64,000 bases of DNA from Acidovorax sp. sif1233 (lineage in GTDB: Bacteria > Pseudomonadota > Gammaproteobacteria > Burkholderiales > Burkholderiaceae_C), in the NCBI RefSeq assembly GCF_019218755.1, contig NZ_JAHUWZ010000010.1, positions 62,001-126,000 on the forward strand. Reading direction: 5' to 3'. Below are positions 38,936 to 49,006 of the stretch, piece by piece. Every line of letters begins with the position of its first letter. The stretch's first letter is position 1. A program made the position numbers and the translations under genes. The notes beneath the pieces were generated by a model, which was not told where the DNA came from, made no database searches, and worked only from the letters and a program-made list of their open reading frames with translations.

Positions 38936-39050
38936 ATGCATGCCTTGCATAACCTTGTTACGTAAGCAAGTGTTCCAGGCATTTCAGGTGACAACGGTCC
39001 GCCTAGACTTTGCCCGACGCCTCCCGCCACTCCCACAGAGAACCCTCCCG

Positions 39051-39866
39051 ATGCGCACTTTTCTCCGCCCTCTTGCCCTTTCCCTGGCCGGCCTGTGCGC
39101 CGCCGTCGCCGCCCAGGCCCTGGAACTGGCCAGGTACCCCCAGGTCTTCGTGGCCCCCCAGGGGGTGGAAGTGGTGCTGGCGCCCAGCGCGGATGGCAAA
39201 CAGGCCCTGGTGCGCGTGAGCGGCATCAACGATCCCATTGACCAGGTCGTGTTCCTGAGCCAGCTGGAGCAACAGGGCTCCGCGCGGGAGGTCTATGCCA
39301 CCCGGCTCGACGGCCGCAGCTACGGCCTGCTGCAAAAGCAGAGCCACGCCTATCGCCACGGCGAGCAGTATGTGGTGTACCTGCCCGGCAAACGCGATGG
39401 CCTGCCGCTGTCCTTCAGCGAGGAAAAGAGCAAGGCCTTCAAGCTGGCGGACCTGCAGGCGAGCTACCAGAGCCAGCAAAAGCAGGGCGTGCAGGAAAAG
39501 CTGGCCCGCTTTGACCGCAGCAAGCGCCTCGCGGGGGCGCAGGCCGAGCTGGCCAGGGCCGACCAGGAAGCCTCCGCGGCCTGCGGCACGCCGGTGAAGA
39601 CCACGGTCGACTGGAGCACGATCGATGACGAGAAGCTGCAGACCTTGAGCATCGGCAGCTTCTGCGGCGTGGTGGCCTCGGAGCTGGACTCCATGTGCCG
39701 CAACACGCCTGCCTTCAAGAGCACGGCGTCCGGGCTGGGCCAGGTGCAGTGCAGGTTCGCGCCACAACTCAAGATCCGCGTGGAAAACCAGCAGGTGCTG
39801 TTCAGCACCGAGAAGGATGCGCCCAACCAGGGCGATTTCGTGCGCCAGTTCCTGCGCAACCTCTAG
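39051..39866 (+). CDS. Secreted protein of unknown function
   Basis: A 271-residue protein with a clear signal peptide (MRTFLRPLALSLAGLCAAVAAQA, cut near 23), so periplasmic or outer-membrane associated. The mature part starts with a beta-rich region (LARYPQVFVAPQGVEVVLAPS), has a charged helical middle (about 130-180, KSKAFKLADLQASYQSQQK) and ends with three cysteines (CGTP, SFCGVV, MCRNT) plus one in VQCRF, giving two possible disulfides. No family was recognised. The start was chosen for the signal peptide. It is divergent from carA. Confidence 0.7.
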   Translation: MRTFLRPLALSLAGLCAAVAAQALELARYPQVFVAPQGVEVVLAPSADGKQALVRVSGINDPIDQVVFLSQLEQQGSAREVYATRLDGRSYGLLQKQSHAYRHGEQYVVYLPGKRDGLPLSFSEEKSKAFKLADLQASYQSQQKQGVQEKLARFDRSKRLAGAQAELARADQEASAACGTPVKTTVDWSTIDDEKLQTLSIGSFCGVVASELDSMCRNTPAFKSTASGLGQVQCRFAPQLKIRVENQQVLFSTEKDAPNQGDFVRQFLRNL

Positions 39867-39924
39867 AAAACGAGAGAAGACGGGCCTTCTGCGGCCCCCC
39901 GGAGCCGGCTGCGAAGGGAGGTGT

Positions 39925-40698
39925 TCAGCGCCCGGCGCCGCTCGCATGCAGGCAGATCGCCGCCGCCGCCGCGACGTTCAGCGACTCCTCGCCACCGGGC
40001 TGCGCGATGCGGATGCGCATCGCAGCCCGCTCCTCCAGCACGGCGGAGACGCCCTGCCCTTCATGGCCCATGACCCATGCGCAGGGCCAAGGCAGCGCGG
40101 CCCGGTGCAGCCAGCCCCCGGCGTGCGAGCTGGTCACCAGCATGGGCACCTTCAGGGACTGGAGTTCGCCGTGCTCCACGCCTTCGATCAGGTCCAGCGC
40201 GAAATGCGCGCCCATGCCGGCGCGCAGCACCTTGGGGGACCACAGGGCGGCGCTGCCCTTGACGGCGACCACCTGACGGAATCCGAATGCCGACGCGCTG
40301 CGCAGGATGGAACCCACATTGCCGGCGTCCTGCACCCGGTCCAGCACGACGGTGGCGGCGTCCGTGCGCAATGCGGCGGCAGCGGGCAGATCGATGATGA
40401 AGCCCATGCGGGCAGGCGACTCCAGACCGCTGATGTCGGCAAACAGGGCATCGGCGAGCACTATGGTTTTCATAGCTGCTTGCGCCCATTCCACTTGCGC
40501 CTGAGGCCAAAAAGACTCGGAAAATACCGCGATCGATGCCCGCTGGCCCCGTTCCAGGGCGGCGCGGCAGAGGTGGTCACCCTCCAGCCACACCCTGCCC
40601 TGCTTGCGGTAGGCGGTGGTGTCCTGCGCGAGCCGGCGCAGTTCCTTCACGAAGGTGTTGTCCCGCGAATGGATCGCGGTGATGGACGGAGAGGTCAT
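39925..40698 (-). CDS. TrmH/SpoU-family RNA 2'-O-methyltransferase (RlmB-like)
   Basis: A 257-residue SPOUT enzyme. The N-terminal substrate-binding domain (1-100) is followed by the three SpoU motifs: VVLDRVQDAGNVGSILRSA (near 117), WVMGHEGQGVS (near 208) and ESLNVAAAAAICL (near 236), which form the knotted SAM site. The target is probably rRNA or tRNA ribose, and the exact nucleotide is unknown. Bases about 40460-40515 are a copy of the dispersed repeat within the linker after the N-domain. It is the last gene of the long minus-strand run, 17 bases after rnhB. Confidence 0.88.
   Translation of the reverse strand: MTSPSITAIHSRDNTFVKELRRLAQDTTAYRKQGRVWLEGDHLCRAALERGQRASIAVFSESFWPQAQVEWAQAAMKTIVLADALFADISGLESPARMGFIIDLPAAAALRTDAATVVLDRVQDAGNVGSILRSASAFGFRQVVAVKGSAALWSPKVLRAGMGAHFALDLIEGVEHGELQSLKVPMLVTSSHAGGWLHRAALPWPCAWVMGHEGQGVSAVLEERAAMRIRIAQPGGEESLNVAAAAAICLHASGAGR
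40460..40515 (+). repeat. Dispersed two-hairpin repeat, copy E (inside the SpoU-family gene)
   Basis: Plus strand: CTATGGTTTTCATAGCTGC, then TTGCGCCC...TTGCGCC, then TGAGGCCAAAAAGA. This is a full-length copy. In the gene frame it gives FWPQAQVEWAQAAMKTIV. Confidence 0.75.
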
Positions 40699-40715
40699 GG
40701 GGCGAGCAGGTTCCG

Positions 40716-41342
40716 TCAGGCAAGCAGGCTCTGCGCCACGGGCGCAAAGGAACGCCGGTGATGGACGCAGGCCCCGTGCTCGCGCAAGGCGGCCATGTGC
40801 ACCGCGGTGCCATAGCCCTTGTGGCCGGCAAACCCGTACTGCGGAAACTCTTCATGCACCTGCACGCACCAGCGGTCGCGGTGCACCTTGGCCAGGATGG
40901 AGGCGGCCGAGATGGCCGGCACCAGCGCATCGCCCTTGACGATGGCCTCGGCCTGGATGCCCAGCGTGGGCAGGCGGTTGCCATCGACCAGCACCATGAC
41001 GGGCTTCAGGCGCAGCCCCATCACGGCCCGCCGCATGGCCAGCAGCGTGGCCTGCAGGATGTTGAGCTGGTCGATCTCTTCCACGCTGGCCTCGGCAATG
41101 CTGCAGCACAGCGCCTTGGCACGGATTTCGTCGTAGAGTTTCTCGCGCCGGGCAGGCGTGAGCTTCTTGGAATCGGCAAGGCCGGCGATCGGATTGAGGT
41201 CATCCAGGATGACCGCGGCCGCCACCACGGGCCCCGCCAGCGGGCCGCGGCCCGCCTCGTCCACGCCGGACACAAGACCCGGCGGGTGCCATGGCAGGCA
41301 GGCCTGTTCAGGCAGCTGGGTGAAGGATTTTCTGGATCGCAT
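40716..41342 (-). CDS. rnhB: Ribonuclease HII
   Basis: A 208-residue endonuclease that cuts RNA-DNA hybrids and misincorporated ribonucleotides. Catalytic acids lie in [14 protein letters not shown] (Asp-Glu near 25) and MVLVDGN, with [12 protein letters not shown] and the [15 protein letters not shown] motif. The first good start in frame, the ATG at 41342, lies inside lpxB and gives a 35-base overlap. Longer open frame upstream does not look like protein of this family. It ends the lpx operon with the SpoU-family gene. Confidence 0.95.
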   Translation of the reverse strand: MRSRKSFTQLPEQACLPWHPPGLVSGVDEAGRGPLAGPVVAAAVILDDLNPIAGLADSKKLTPARREKLYDEIRAKALCCSIAEASVEEIDQLNILQATLLAMRRAVMGLRLKPVMVLVDGNRLPTLGIQAEAIVKGDALVPAISAASILAKVHRDRWCVQVHEEFPQYGFAGHKGYGTAVHMAALREHGACVHHRRSFAPVAQSLLA

Positions 41343-42474
41343 CGGCAGCCAGTTGGGGGGTATTGCGTTGCAGGCTTTCGTGCAGCGCCGTAAAGCGCTG
41401 CTCCAGGGCCGTGATTTTCTCAGGATTGTGCTGGCGCGCATCCAGCCATTGCAGCGTTGCCGCGCAGAGCGCCTGGGGTGTCGCGGCATCCTGGATCAGC
41501 TCGGGGACCACGAATTCTCCGCAAAGGATATTGGGCAGCCCCACCCAGGGCTGCAGCTGCTTGCGGCGCATGAGCCACCAGCTCAACGGGTGCATGTGGT
41601 AGCCGATGACCATGGGACGCTTGAACAGCGCCGCCTCCAGCGTCGCGGTGCCGCTGGCGATCAGCGTGGCGTCGCAGGCGGCCAGCACGGCATGGGACTG
41701 GCCGGACACGATCTGCACCGCCCCACCCAGACCCGCGGCCCGTGCCGCCTGCACGATGCGCTCCCGCAGCGCCGGCACGGCAGGAACTATCAATTTAATA
41801 GCTGGACGCGCTTTCAAGACAAGCGCTGCAGCCTCAAAGAAAGGCTGTGTGATGTAGGCGATCTCCGAGGAGCGGCTGCCCGGCAGAATGGCCAGCACCT
41901 CGTCGGCATCCTGCAGGCCGAGCTGGGCGCGGGCGGCAGCGCGGTCCGGCACCATGGGAATCACGCCGGCAAGCGGGTGGCCCACGTAGGTCGCCGCAAT
42001 GCCGTGCCGCGCCAGCAGCTCGGGCTCGAACGGAAAGATGCACAGCACGTGGTCGGCGCTGCGGCGTATCTTCTCGACACGGTCCGCGCGCCAGGCCCAG
42101 ATCGACGGGCACACGAAGTGCACGGTCTTGACGCCCGCGGCACGCAGGTCGGCCTCCAGCTTCAGGTTGAAGTCAGGCGCATCCACGCCGATGAACACGT
42201 CCGGACGCTCCTTGAGCAGCCGCTCACGCAGTTGCTTGCGAATGCCCAGCAGCTCGCGCAGGCGGCGCAGCACCTCCATGCTGTACCCATGCACGGCGAG
42301 CTTCTCGCTGGGCCACCAGGCGGCAAAACCCCGGCGCTGCATCTGCGGGCCACCAATGCCGCAGGACTGCAGGCCCGGCCAATGGGCCTGCATGCCGTCG
42401 ATCAGCAGGCCGGCAAGGAGGTCGCCGGAGGTCTCGCCCGCCACCATGGCGACGCGGGGGGAAGCCTTCATCAT
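41308..42474 (-). CDS. lpxB: Lipid-A-disaccharide synthase
   Basis: A 388-residue peripheral membrane GT19 enzyme that joins UDP-diacylglucosamine and lipid X. It has [14 protein letters not shown] at the N-terminus, [35 protein letters not shown] (nucleotide site) and [20 protein letters not shown]. Two adjacent ATGs are possible; GAGGGG upstream fits the second slightly better. The segment near 215-233 ([18 protein letters not shown]) is encoded by a dispersed-repeat copy. It follows lpxA by six bases and overlaps rnhB. Confidence 0.97.
   Translation of the reverse strand: MMKASPRVAMVAGETSGDLLAGLLIDGMQAHWPGLQSCGIGGPQMQRRGFAAWWPSEKLAVHGYSMEVLRRLRELLGIRKQLRERLLKERPDVFIGVDAPDFNLKLEADLRAAGVKTVHFVCPSIWAWRADRVEKIRRSADHVLCIFPFEPELLARHGIAATYVGHPLAGVIPMVPDRAAARAQLGLQDADEVLAILPGSRSSEIAYITQPFFEAAALVLKARPAIKLIVPAVPALRERIVQAARAAGLGGAVQIVSGQSHAVLAACDATLIASGTATLEAALFKRPMVIGYHMHPLSWWLMRRKQLQPWVGLPNILCGEFVVPELIQDAATPQALCAATLQWLDARQHNPEKITALEQRFTALHESLQRNTPQLAADAIQKILHPAA
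41785..41843 (+). repeat. Dispersed two-hairpin repeat, copy F (inside lpxB)
   Basis: Plus strand: CTATCAATTTAATAGCTGG, then CGCGCTTTC...CAAGCGCTGCAGCC, then TCAAAGAAAG. The full-length element has both inverted-repeat cores. In frame it gives [15 protein letters not shown]. Confidence 0.75.
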
Positions 42475-42480
42475 TGCCCC

Positions 42481-43269
42481 TCAGCGCGCGATGCCGCGCG
42501 TGGAGGTATCCAGGAAACCCAGCATCATGGCGATGTCGGGCGCAGCCTCCGGATGGGCGGCTGGCAACTCGGCCACGCCTGCGCGTGCGGCCTCCAGTGT
42601 CAGCCCCTGGCGATAGAGCAGGCGGTGCATCTGCTTGATGCCCGCCACACGCTCTGCCGAGAAGCCCCGGCGGCGCAGCCCGACGATGTTGAGGCCGCGC
42701 AGCGCCAGCGGATTGCCGTCGGCCAGCATGAAGGGGGGCACATCCTGCGACACGGCGCTGGCAAAGCCGACCATGGCATGGGCACCGATCGAGACGAACT
42801 GGTGAATGCCGGTGAGCCCGCCGATGGTGACCCAGTCGGCAAGGTGCACATGGCCTGCCAGCGTGGTGTTGTTGGAGAGCGTGGTGTGGTTGTCAACGCG
42901 GCAGTCGTGCGCGATGTGGGTGTACGCCATGATCCAGTTGTCGCTGCCCACGCGCGTGATACCGCCGGCTCCCGGCACACCGAGATTGAAGGTGCAGAAC
43001 TCGCGGATCACGTTGCGGTCGCCGATGACGAGTTCGGTCGGCTCGCCCGCGTACTTCTTGTCCTGCGGCACGGCACCCAGCGATGCGAACTGGAAAATGC
43101 GGTTGTCGGCGCCGATCGTGGTGCGCCCTTCGATCACGCAGTGCGGCCCCACCGTGGTTCCCGCCCCGATCACCACGTCGGGACCAATCACCGTGTAGGG
43201 GCCCACCGTGACCGTGGGATCCAGACTGGCGCCTTGCGCGACTATGGCCGTGGGATGAATATTGCTCAC
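42481..43269 (-). CDS. lpxA: UDP-N-acetylglucosamine O-acyltransferase
   Basis: A 262-residue trimeric enzyme for the first step of lipid A synthesis. The GTG at 43269 is chosen because it gives the standard start [16 protein letters not shown] and length. Hexapeptide repeats of the left-handed beta helix run about 5-190 ([18 protein letters not shown]), with the catalytic His in [15 protein letters not shown] (near 125). A helical C-terminal domain follows. It lies between fabZ and lpxB. Confidence 0.97.
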   Translation of the reverse strand: MSNIHPTAIVAQGASLDPTVTVGPYTVIGPDVVIGAGTTVGPHCVIEGRTTIGADNRIFQFASLGAVPQDKKYAGEPTELVIGDRNVIREFCTFNLGVPGAGGITRVGSDNWIMAYTHIAHDCRVDNHTTLSNNTTLAGHVHLADWVTIGGLTGIHQFVSIGAHAMVGFASAVSQDVPPFMLADGNPLALRGLNIVGLRRRGFSAERVAGIKQMHRLLYRQGLTLEAARAGVAELPAAHPEAAPDIAMMLGFLDTSTRGIAR

Positions 43270-43289
43270 GATCTGCAAGTCTGAGCGGA

Positions 43290-43730
43290 TCAACCCACGC
43301 TGCGCATGGTGCACATGAGTTCGGCCTCGCAGGCCACTTCCTCGCCCACGCTGGCCACGCCCTTGAACTTCCAGATGCCGCCGCGCACGCGGTCGATCGT
43401 GATGGAGAGAATCAGCTGATCGCCCGGCTCCACCGGCCGCTTGAAGCGCGCGCCATCGATGCCGACGAAGTAGTAGATGTTGTTTTCATCGGGCACCTTA
43501 CCCATCGCGTCGAACGCCAGCAGGCCGGCGGCCTGCGCCAGGGCCTCGAGGATCAACACACCCGGCATCACCGGGCGCCCTGGAAAGTGCCCCATGAAAT
43601 AAGGCTCGTTGAACGTCACGTTCTTGATCGCCTTGATGCGGGTGTTGCTCTCAAGCTCGATCACTTTGTCCACCAGCAGGAACGGGTAGCGGTGGGGCAG
43701 TTGCTTGAGAATTGCGTGGATATCCATCAT
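43290..43730 (-). CDS. fabZ: 3-hydroxyacyl-ACP dehydratase FabZ
   Basis: A 146-residue hot-dog-fold dehydratase of fatty acid elongation. The catalytic motif is [22 protein letters not shown] (His near 48, Glu near 62). It competes with LpxA and LpxD for 3-hydroxyacyl-ACP and is encoded between them. It also shares this substrate with the OlsB-like enzyme upstream in this window. Confidence 0.97.
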   Translation of the reverse strand: MMDIHAILKQLPHRYPFLLVDKVIELESNTRIKAIKNVTFNEPYFMGHFPGRPVMPGVLILEALAQAAGLLAFDAMGKVPDENNIYYFVGIDGARFKRPVEPGDQLILSITIDRVRGGIWKFKGVASVGEEVACEAELMCTMRSVG

Positions 43731-43746
43731 CGAGTTGTTCTTCCGT

Positions 43747-44730
43747 TCATGCTGCTTTCAGAGCTTGCTCCAGCGCCTTGATGCGCTCTCGCAAGCTGTG
43801 CAGTTGTTTGAGTGTTGCAGCGTTTTTTTCCCAACGCGCATTGTCGTCGATGGGAAACATGCCCGTGTATTGCCCAGGCTGGCTCAAAGAGCGCGTGACC
43901 ACCGTGGCGGCAGAGATGTGCACGTTGTCCGCCATCTCCAGATGGCCCAGCACGATGGCGCCGCCGCCCACGGTGCAGTGCGCGCCAATGGTCGCGCTGC
44001 CGGCCACGCCCACGCACCCCGCCAGGGCAGAGTGCTTGCCGATGCGCACGTTGTGCCCGATCTGGATCAGGTTGTCGAGCTTGACGCCGTCTTCGATGAC
44101 GGTGTCCAGCAGCGCACCACGGTCGATGCAGGTGTTGGCGCCGATCTCGACATCGTCGCCAATGTGCACGGCCCCCAGTTGCTCGATCTTGACCCACTGC
44201 CCGTTCTCGGGCGCAAAACCAAAGCCGTCGGCGCCGATCACCACGCCGGGGTGCACGATGCAGCGCGCGCCGATGCGGCAGCCCTCGCCCACCGTGACAC
44301 GGGACTTGAGCACGGTTCCTGCGCCAATGCGCGCACCGCGTTCCACCACGCACAGGGGACCGATGGTGGCGGTGGCATCGACCTGCGCCGACGGGTCCAC
44401 CACCGCGCTCGCGTGCACACCGCCCTGCACTGCGGGGGCATTGAGCCGGCGCCAAAGCTGCGTGGCCCGCGCGAAGTACACGTAGGGGTTGTCCGCCACG
44501 ATGCAGGCGCCACGGGCCAGGGCGGCATCGCGCATGGCAGGCGCCACAATGACACAGGCCGCCCGGGAGGCGGCCAGTTGCTGTTGGTAGCGGGGGTTGC
44601 TCAGGAAACTGAGGTCTCCCGGCCCTGCAACCTCCAGGGGCGCGATGCGGGAAATGACGGCATTCCGTGCCGCACCTCCTTCCAGCGAGCCACCGAGCGC
44701 ATCAACTATGTGCCCGAGAAGCAAGCTCAC
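43747..44730 (-). CDS. lpxD: UDP-3-O-acylglucosamine N-acyltransferase
   Basis: A 327-residue lipid A enzyme starting at GTG. The N-terminal uridine-binding domain (1-100, [16 protein letters not shown]) is followed by hexapeptide repeats ([16 protein letters not shown] onward) with [19 protein letters not shown] and the catalytic His in [17 protein letters not shown] (near 243). A C-terminal helix follows. It lies 24 bases after skp and 16 before fabZ. Confidence 0.97.
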   Translation of the reverse strand: MSLLLGHIVDALGGSLEGGAARNAVISRIAPLEVAGPGDLSFLSNPRYQQQLAASRAACVIVAPAMRDAALARGACIVADNPYVYFARATQLWRRLNAPAVQGGVHASAVVDPSAQVDATATIGPLCVVERGARIGAGTVLKSRVTVGEGCRIGARCIVHPGVVIGADGFGFAPENGQWVKIEQLGAVHIGDDVEIGANTCIDRGALLDTVIEDGVKLDNLIQIGHNVRIGKHSALAGCVGVAGSATIGAHCTVGGGAIVLGHLEMADNVHISAATVVTRSLSQPGQYTGMFPIDDNARWEKNAATLKQLHSLRERIKALEQALKAA

Positions 44731-44754
44731 GCGCCACCTGTCCAGCGCTGGGGC

Positions 44755-45273
44755 TTACTTGCCGGCAGCGGCATTCAGCGCCTTGATCACCTTGTCGGTG
44801 ATGTCGTGCTTGGGGTTGATGTAGACGGCCTCCTGCAGGATCACGTCGTACTTCTCCGCCTCTGCCACCTGCTTGACCACCTTGTTCGCACGTTCGAGCA
44901 CCTGGGACAGTTCCTCGTTCTTGCGGGCGCTCAGGTCTTCCTGGAATTCGCGGCGCTTGCGCTGGAATTCACGGTCCTGGTCCACCAGCTGGCGCTGGCG
45001 GGTGGTGCGCTGGCTTTCAGCCATCGTGGGAGCTTCGCGTTCGAACTTCTCCGTGGCGGTCTTCAGGGTGTTGCCCATGTCCACCAGTTCTTTCTCACGG
45101 CGGGAGAATTCCTGCTCCAGCTTGGCCTGTGCAGCCTTGGCGGTGCTGGCCTCGCGGAAGATGCGGTCGGTGTTGACAAACCCGGCTTTGAACTCTTGCG
45201 CTTGTGCAGGCGCTGCGATGGCAAGCGTGCCAAGCAGCAGGGCCAGAGAGATATGGCGAGAAAAGGATTTCAT
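44755..45273 (-). CDS. skp: Periplasmic chaperone Skp/OmpH
   Basis: A 172-residue chaperone carrying unfolded outer-membrane proteins across the periplasm to BamA. Residues 1-25 are a signal peptide ending AQA. The mature protein begins QEFKAGFVNTDRIFREA, then long charged coiled-coil arms (about 40-125), then the closing strands YDVILQEAVYI. Its start overlaps the bamA stop by one base (TAATG). Confidence 0.95.
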   Translation of the reverse strand: MKSFSRHISLALLLGTLAIAAPAQAQEFKAGFVNTDRIFREASTAKAAQAKLEQEFSRREKELVDMGNTLKTATEKFEREAPTMAESQRTTRQRQLVDQDREFQRKRREFQEDLSARKNEELSQVLERANKVVKQVAEAEKYDVILQEAVYINPKHDITDKVIKALNAAAGK

Positions 45274-47570
45274 TAGAAAGACGTTCCAATCTGGAATTGC
45301 AGTTTCTGGATTCTATCGCCGGCGAACTTGCGCACCGGTTGCGCAAAGGCCAGGCGCAACGGACCCAGCGGGGAAATCCAGCTCAGGCCCAGGCCGACGG
45401 AGGAACGCATGTCACTGAAAGTAACTTTTTCGTTCTCTCCGTACACATTACCCACATCAAAGAAGGTGAATACACGCAGTGTCCGGTCGTTGCCCGCGCC
45501 CGGGAAGGGTGCGATCAGCTCCGCGTTCAAGGTGACCTTCTTGGGCCCCCCCAACGACGCGCCCGTCACGTCACGCGGCCCCAGCGTACCCTGGTCGAAG
45601 CCGCGCACGGATCCCAGCCCCCCCGAATAGAAGTTCTTGAACACGGGGAACGGCCTGCCGTTCATACCCTTGCCGATGCCCACCTCGCCGTTGAAGGCGA
45701 TGGTGAAGCGCTTGTTCAGCGGCACGTACTGCTGGTACTGGTAGTTGGCCCGTACATAACGGGCATCCCCTGCCACCGACCATTCTGAATTGAGGCGCTG
45801 ATAGCGGCCGGAATTCGGCGCCAGAGCGCTGTCGCGGTCGTCCCGCGACCAACCGATCGTCAAAGGAATGGAGGTGCTGCTGTAGCCAAACTGGTCGGCA
45901 TAGGCCAGGTAGGTGGCGGGAATGTTCGTACCCGCCTTGATCTTGGTCTGCTCCAGCCCCCCACCAAAGAACACGGTATCGGTTTCACTGAACGGAACAC
46001 CGAATCGCACCGACGTTCCGGTGGTCACCAACTCGTAGTTGCCGCCCTGGTCTTCGTAGGGCTTGTCCGTGCGGTAGTACACATCCAGCGTGCGCGAGAT
46101 GCCTTCCGGCGTGAAGTATGGATTGGTGGTGCTGAACACCAGCGTGCGACGGTACTTGCTGGTGTTGACATCGATGCCCAGGTAGTTGCCGGAACCAAAG
46201 ATGTTTTCCTGCTTGATGCCGAACGACAGCGACACCTTTTCGGCGCTGGAGAAACCCACCCCCATCTGCAGCGAGCCCGTGGGCTTTTCCGCCACGTTGA
46301 TCACGAGGTCGACCTGGTCGGGGGAACCCGGCACTTCCTGGGTTTCCACATTGACTTCGGTGAAGAAGCCCAGGCGGTCCACGCGGTCGCGCGACAGGCG
46401 GATCTTCTCGCCGTCGTACCACGAGGCTTCGTACTGGCGGAATTCACGGCGGATCACTTCATCGCGCGTGCGGTTGTTGCCGCTCACGTTGATGCGGCGC
46501 ACATAGGCGCGGCGCGAAGGTTCGGCCTGCAGCACGAAAGCGACCCGGTTGTTTTCGCGATCGATTTCGGGCACGGCTTCCACGCGCGCGAAGGCGAAGC
46601 CAAAACGCGAGAAATACTCTGAAAACGCCTTGGTCGTTTCCGTGACCTGGTCCGCGTTGTAGGGCTCGCCCGCGCGGATGGTGACCAGGGACTTGAACTC
46701 GTCTTCGCGGTCCAGGTAGTTGCCCTCCAGCTTGACGCCCGAGACCACGTAGCGCTCGCCTTCCGTCACGTTGACGGTGATGGAGATGTCCTGCTTGTCG
46801 GGCGAGATGGCGACCTGCGTGGAGTCGACCCGGAACTCCAGATACCCGCGCTGCAGGTAGTACGAACGCAGCGTCTCCAGATCGGCATTGAGCTTGGCGC
46901 GCGAGTAGCGGTCCGACTTGGTGTACCAGCTGAGCCAGCCCCCGGTGTCCTGGTCGAACAGGCCTTTGAGCGTGGATTCACTGAAGGCCTTGTTGCCGAC
47001 GAGGCGCACTTCCTTGATGCGGGCAGGCTCGCCCTCGACCACGGTGAAGGTCAGGTTGACGCGGTTGCGCTCGATCGGCGTCACGGTGGTGACAACCTCG
47101 GCGCCGTACAGGCTCTTGTTGATGTACTGGCGCTTGAGCTCCTGCTCGGCGCGGTCCGTCAACGCCTTGTCGTAAGGCCGGCCCTCGGTGAGTCCGACAT
47201 CGCGCATGGCCTTCTTGAGCGCGTCCTTGTCGAACTCGCGCGTGCCGGCGAAGTCAACGTCGGCGACGGTGGGCCGCTCTTCCACCACCACCACCAGCAC
47301 GTTGCCGGCCGCCTCCAGGCGCACGTCCTTGAACAGGCCCAGTCCGAAAAGAGCGCGGATGGCCGCGGCGCCCTTCTCGTCGTTGTAGTCGTCACCAACC
47401 CGCAGCGGCATGGAGGCAAACACGGTGCCGGGCTCCACGCGCTGCAGGCCCTCGACGCGGATGTCCTGCACCTTGAAAGGCTCCAGAGCCCATGCCGCAT
47501 TGGCGGCAAAAATCATGGCTGCAACGGCCGATGCGGTACGCACGCCCAGGCGATTGATGTGTTTTTTCAT
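45273..47570 (-). CDS. bamA: Outer membrane protein assembly factor BamA
   Basis: A 765-residue outer-membrane protein that folds and inserts beta-barrels. A signal peptide (1-29) is followed by five POTRA domains (about 30-425) and the C-terminal 16-strand barrel. The loop 6 motif VRGFDQGTLGPRD is near 655, and the last strand ends KLQFQIGTSF with the terminal Phe of the beta-signal. It stands between rseP and skp, the usual order. Confidence 0.97.
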   Translation of the reverse strand: MKKHINRLGVRTASAVAAMIFAANAAWALEPFKVQDIRVEGLQRVEPGTVFASMPLRVGDDYNDEKGAAAIRALFGLGLFKDVRLEAAGNVLVVVVEERPTVADVDFAGTREFDKDALKKAMRDVGLTEGRPYDKALTDRAEQELKRQYINKSLYGAEVVTTVTPIERNRVNLTFTVVEGEPARIKEVRLVGNKAFSESTLKGLFDQDTGGWLSWYTKSDRYSRAKLNADLETLRSYYLQRGYLEFRVDSTQVAISPDKQDISITVNVTEGERYVVSGVKLEGNYLDREDEFKSLVTIRAGEPYNADQVTETTKAFSEYFSRFGFAFARVEAVPEIDRENNRVAFVLQAEPSRRAYVRRINVSGNNRTRDEVIRREFRQYEASWYDGEKIRLSRDRVDRLGFFTEVNVETQEVPGSPDQVDLVINVAEKPTGSLQMGVGFSSAEKVSLSFGIKQENIFGSGNYLGIDVNTSKYRRTLVFSTTNPYFTPEGISRTLDVYYRTDKPYEDQGGNYELVTTGTSVRFGVPFSETDTVFFGGGLEQTKIKAGTNIPATYLAYADQFGYSSTSIPLTIGWSRDDRDSALAPNSGRYQRLNSEWSVAGDARYVRANYQYQQYVPLNKRFTIAFNGEVGIGKGMNGRPFPVFKNFYSGGLGSVRGFDQGTLGPRDVTGASLGGPKKVTLNAELIAPFPGAGNDRTLRVFTFFDVGNVYGENEKVTFSDMRSSVGLGLSWISPLGPLRLAFAQPVRKFAGDRIQKLQFQIGTSF

Positions 47571-47615
47571 GAATGAAGCTGGAGCCGCAGTTGCAGGGCA
47601 AGCGCGGCAAAAGTG

Positions 47616-48980
47616 TTAGCCAAAGAGCCGGGTGATATCGTTGAACAGGGCAATGGACATCATGAGAAGCAGGACCGCAACGCCTCCACGCTGCAGGCGC
47701 TCCATCCATGCATCCGACACCCCCCTGCCCGTGACACCCTCCCAAAGATAATACATCAGGTGCCCTCCATCCAAGACAGGCAGCGGCAGCAGGTTGAGCA
47801 CGCCCAGGCTCACGCTGATCAGCGCAAGGAAGACAAGGTACTGCGAGAGTCCCAGGCTGGCGGAGCGCCCTGCGTAGTCGGCGATCGTCAGGGGGCCGCT
47901 GAGGTTCTTGAGCGATGCCTCGCCGATCACCATGCGCCCCATCATCCGAAGCGTGAGGATGGATACATCCCAGGTCTTGACCACGCCGGCCCAGGCCCCC
48001 TCGAACACGCCATATTCCACCGTCACGAATTCAGGGGGGGCCCCGACATACGCCCCGATGCGGCCGACGGAGGCGCCCAGTTCCGGCTTGGCCTCGGGCA
48101 ACACGTCCACGCTCAGCACCTGGCCTGAGCGATCAATGCGCCAGGACTGTGCCAATGGCTCGCTTCCCCGCACCGACTGGCGGATCAGCTCGCGCAGCTG
48201 CTGGCCGTCCACCACGTCGCTGGCACCGATTCTGAGCACCACGTCCCCCTGGCGCAATCCAGCGCGGGCTGCGGCCCCGTCAGGCATGACTTCGCCCAGC
48301 ACCGGCCGCGTCCACGGCCCCAGGATGCCGATCTTGCGAAACAGCTGGGCGTCCGCCTCCCGGCTGTCGATCTTCGACATGTCCAGCAGGATTTCCCGGT
48401 GCACGGCGCCCGACTGCGGCTGCACGTCGAGGCGCACGTTCACACCCTCCAGCGCACCGCGCGTGAGCAGCCAGCGCAGATCTTCAAACGACCGCACGGG
48501 CTCCATCTCGTCCGACCCCAGCGCTGCCTGCGCGACCAGCTCGCCGCCCCGCAGGCCGGCACTCTGCGCGACGGACCCGGCCACCGGACTGGCGAGCACC
48601 GCCTTGGGCTCGTCCACCCCGTTCCAGTTCACAATGGAATACAGCAGCACCGCCAGCAGCAGGTTTGCCAGCGGCCCCGCGGCCACGATGGCCGCGCGGG
48701 AGCGCAGCGGCTGGGTATTGAAAGCCAGATGCCGCTCCTCGGCGGCCACGGGCGCTTCCCGCTCGTCCAGCATGCGCACATAGCCCCCCAGCGGAAAAGC
48801 CCCCAGCACGAACTCCGTGGGCGACCCCTTGGGCTGCCAGCGCAGCAATGGTTTGCCAAAGCCCACCGAGAAGCGCAGCACCTTGACCCCGCACGCCACG
48901 GCCACCCGGTAGTGGCCATATTCGTGCACGGCGATCAGAAGGCCCAGGGCCACGATGAAGGCAACGATGGTAAGGAGCAT
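47616..48980 (-). CDS. rseP: Site-2 intramembrane protease RseP
   Basis: A 454-residue inner-membrane zinc protease that cuts RseA-type anti-sigma factors in the envelope stress response. The active site is HEYGH in the first helix (near 19-23), and the third ligand is in NLLPLPVLDGGHLMYYL (near 400). Two PDZ-like domains lie in the periplasmic middle (about 115-305, IGILGPWTRPVLGEVMPDG and GLRQGDVVLRIG). It is 26 bases after dxr. Confidence 0.96.
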   Translation of the reverse strand: MLLTIVAFIVALGLLIAVHEYGHYRVAVACGVKVLRFSVGFGKPLLRWQPKGSPTEFVLGAFPLGGYVRMLDEREAPVAAEERHLAFNTQPLRSRAAIVAAGPLANLLLAVLLYSIVNWNGVDEPKAVLASPVAGSVAQSAGLRGGELVAQAALGSDEMEPVRSFEDLRWLLTRGALEGVNVRLDVQPQSGAVHREILLDMSKIDSREADAQLFRKIGILGPWTRPVLGEVMPDGAAARAGLRQGDVVLRIGASDVVDGQQLRELIRQSVRGSEPLAQSWRIDRSGQVLSVDVLPEAKPELGASVGRIGAYVGAPPEFVTVEYGVFEGAWAGVVKTWDVSILTLRMMGRMVIGEASLKNLSGPLTIADYAGRSASLGLSQYLVFLALISVSLGVLNLLPLPVLDGGHLMYYLWEGVTGRGVSDAWMERLQRGGVAVLLLMMSIALFNDITRLFG

Positions 48981-49006
48981 GTACGGGTCCGTGGTGCTGT
49001 GAGAAC

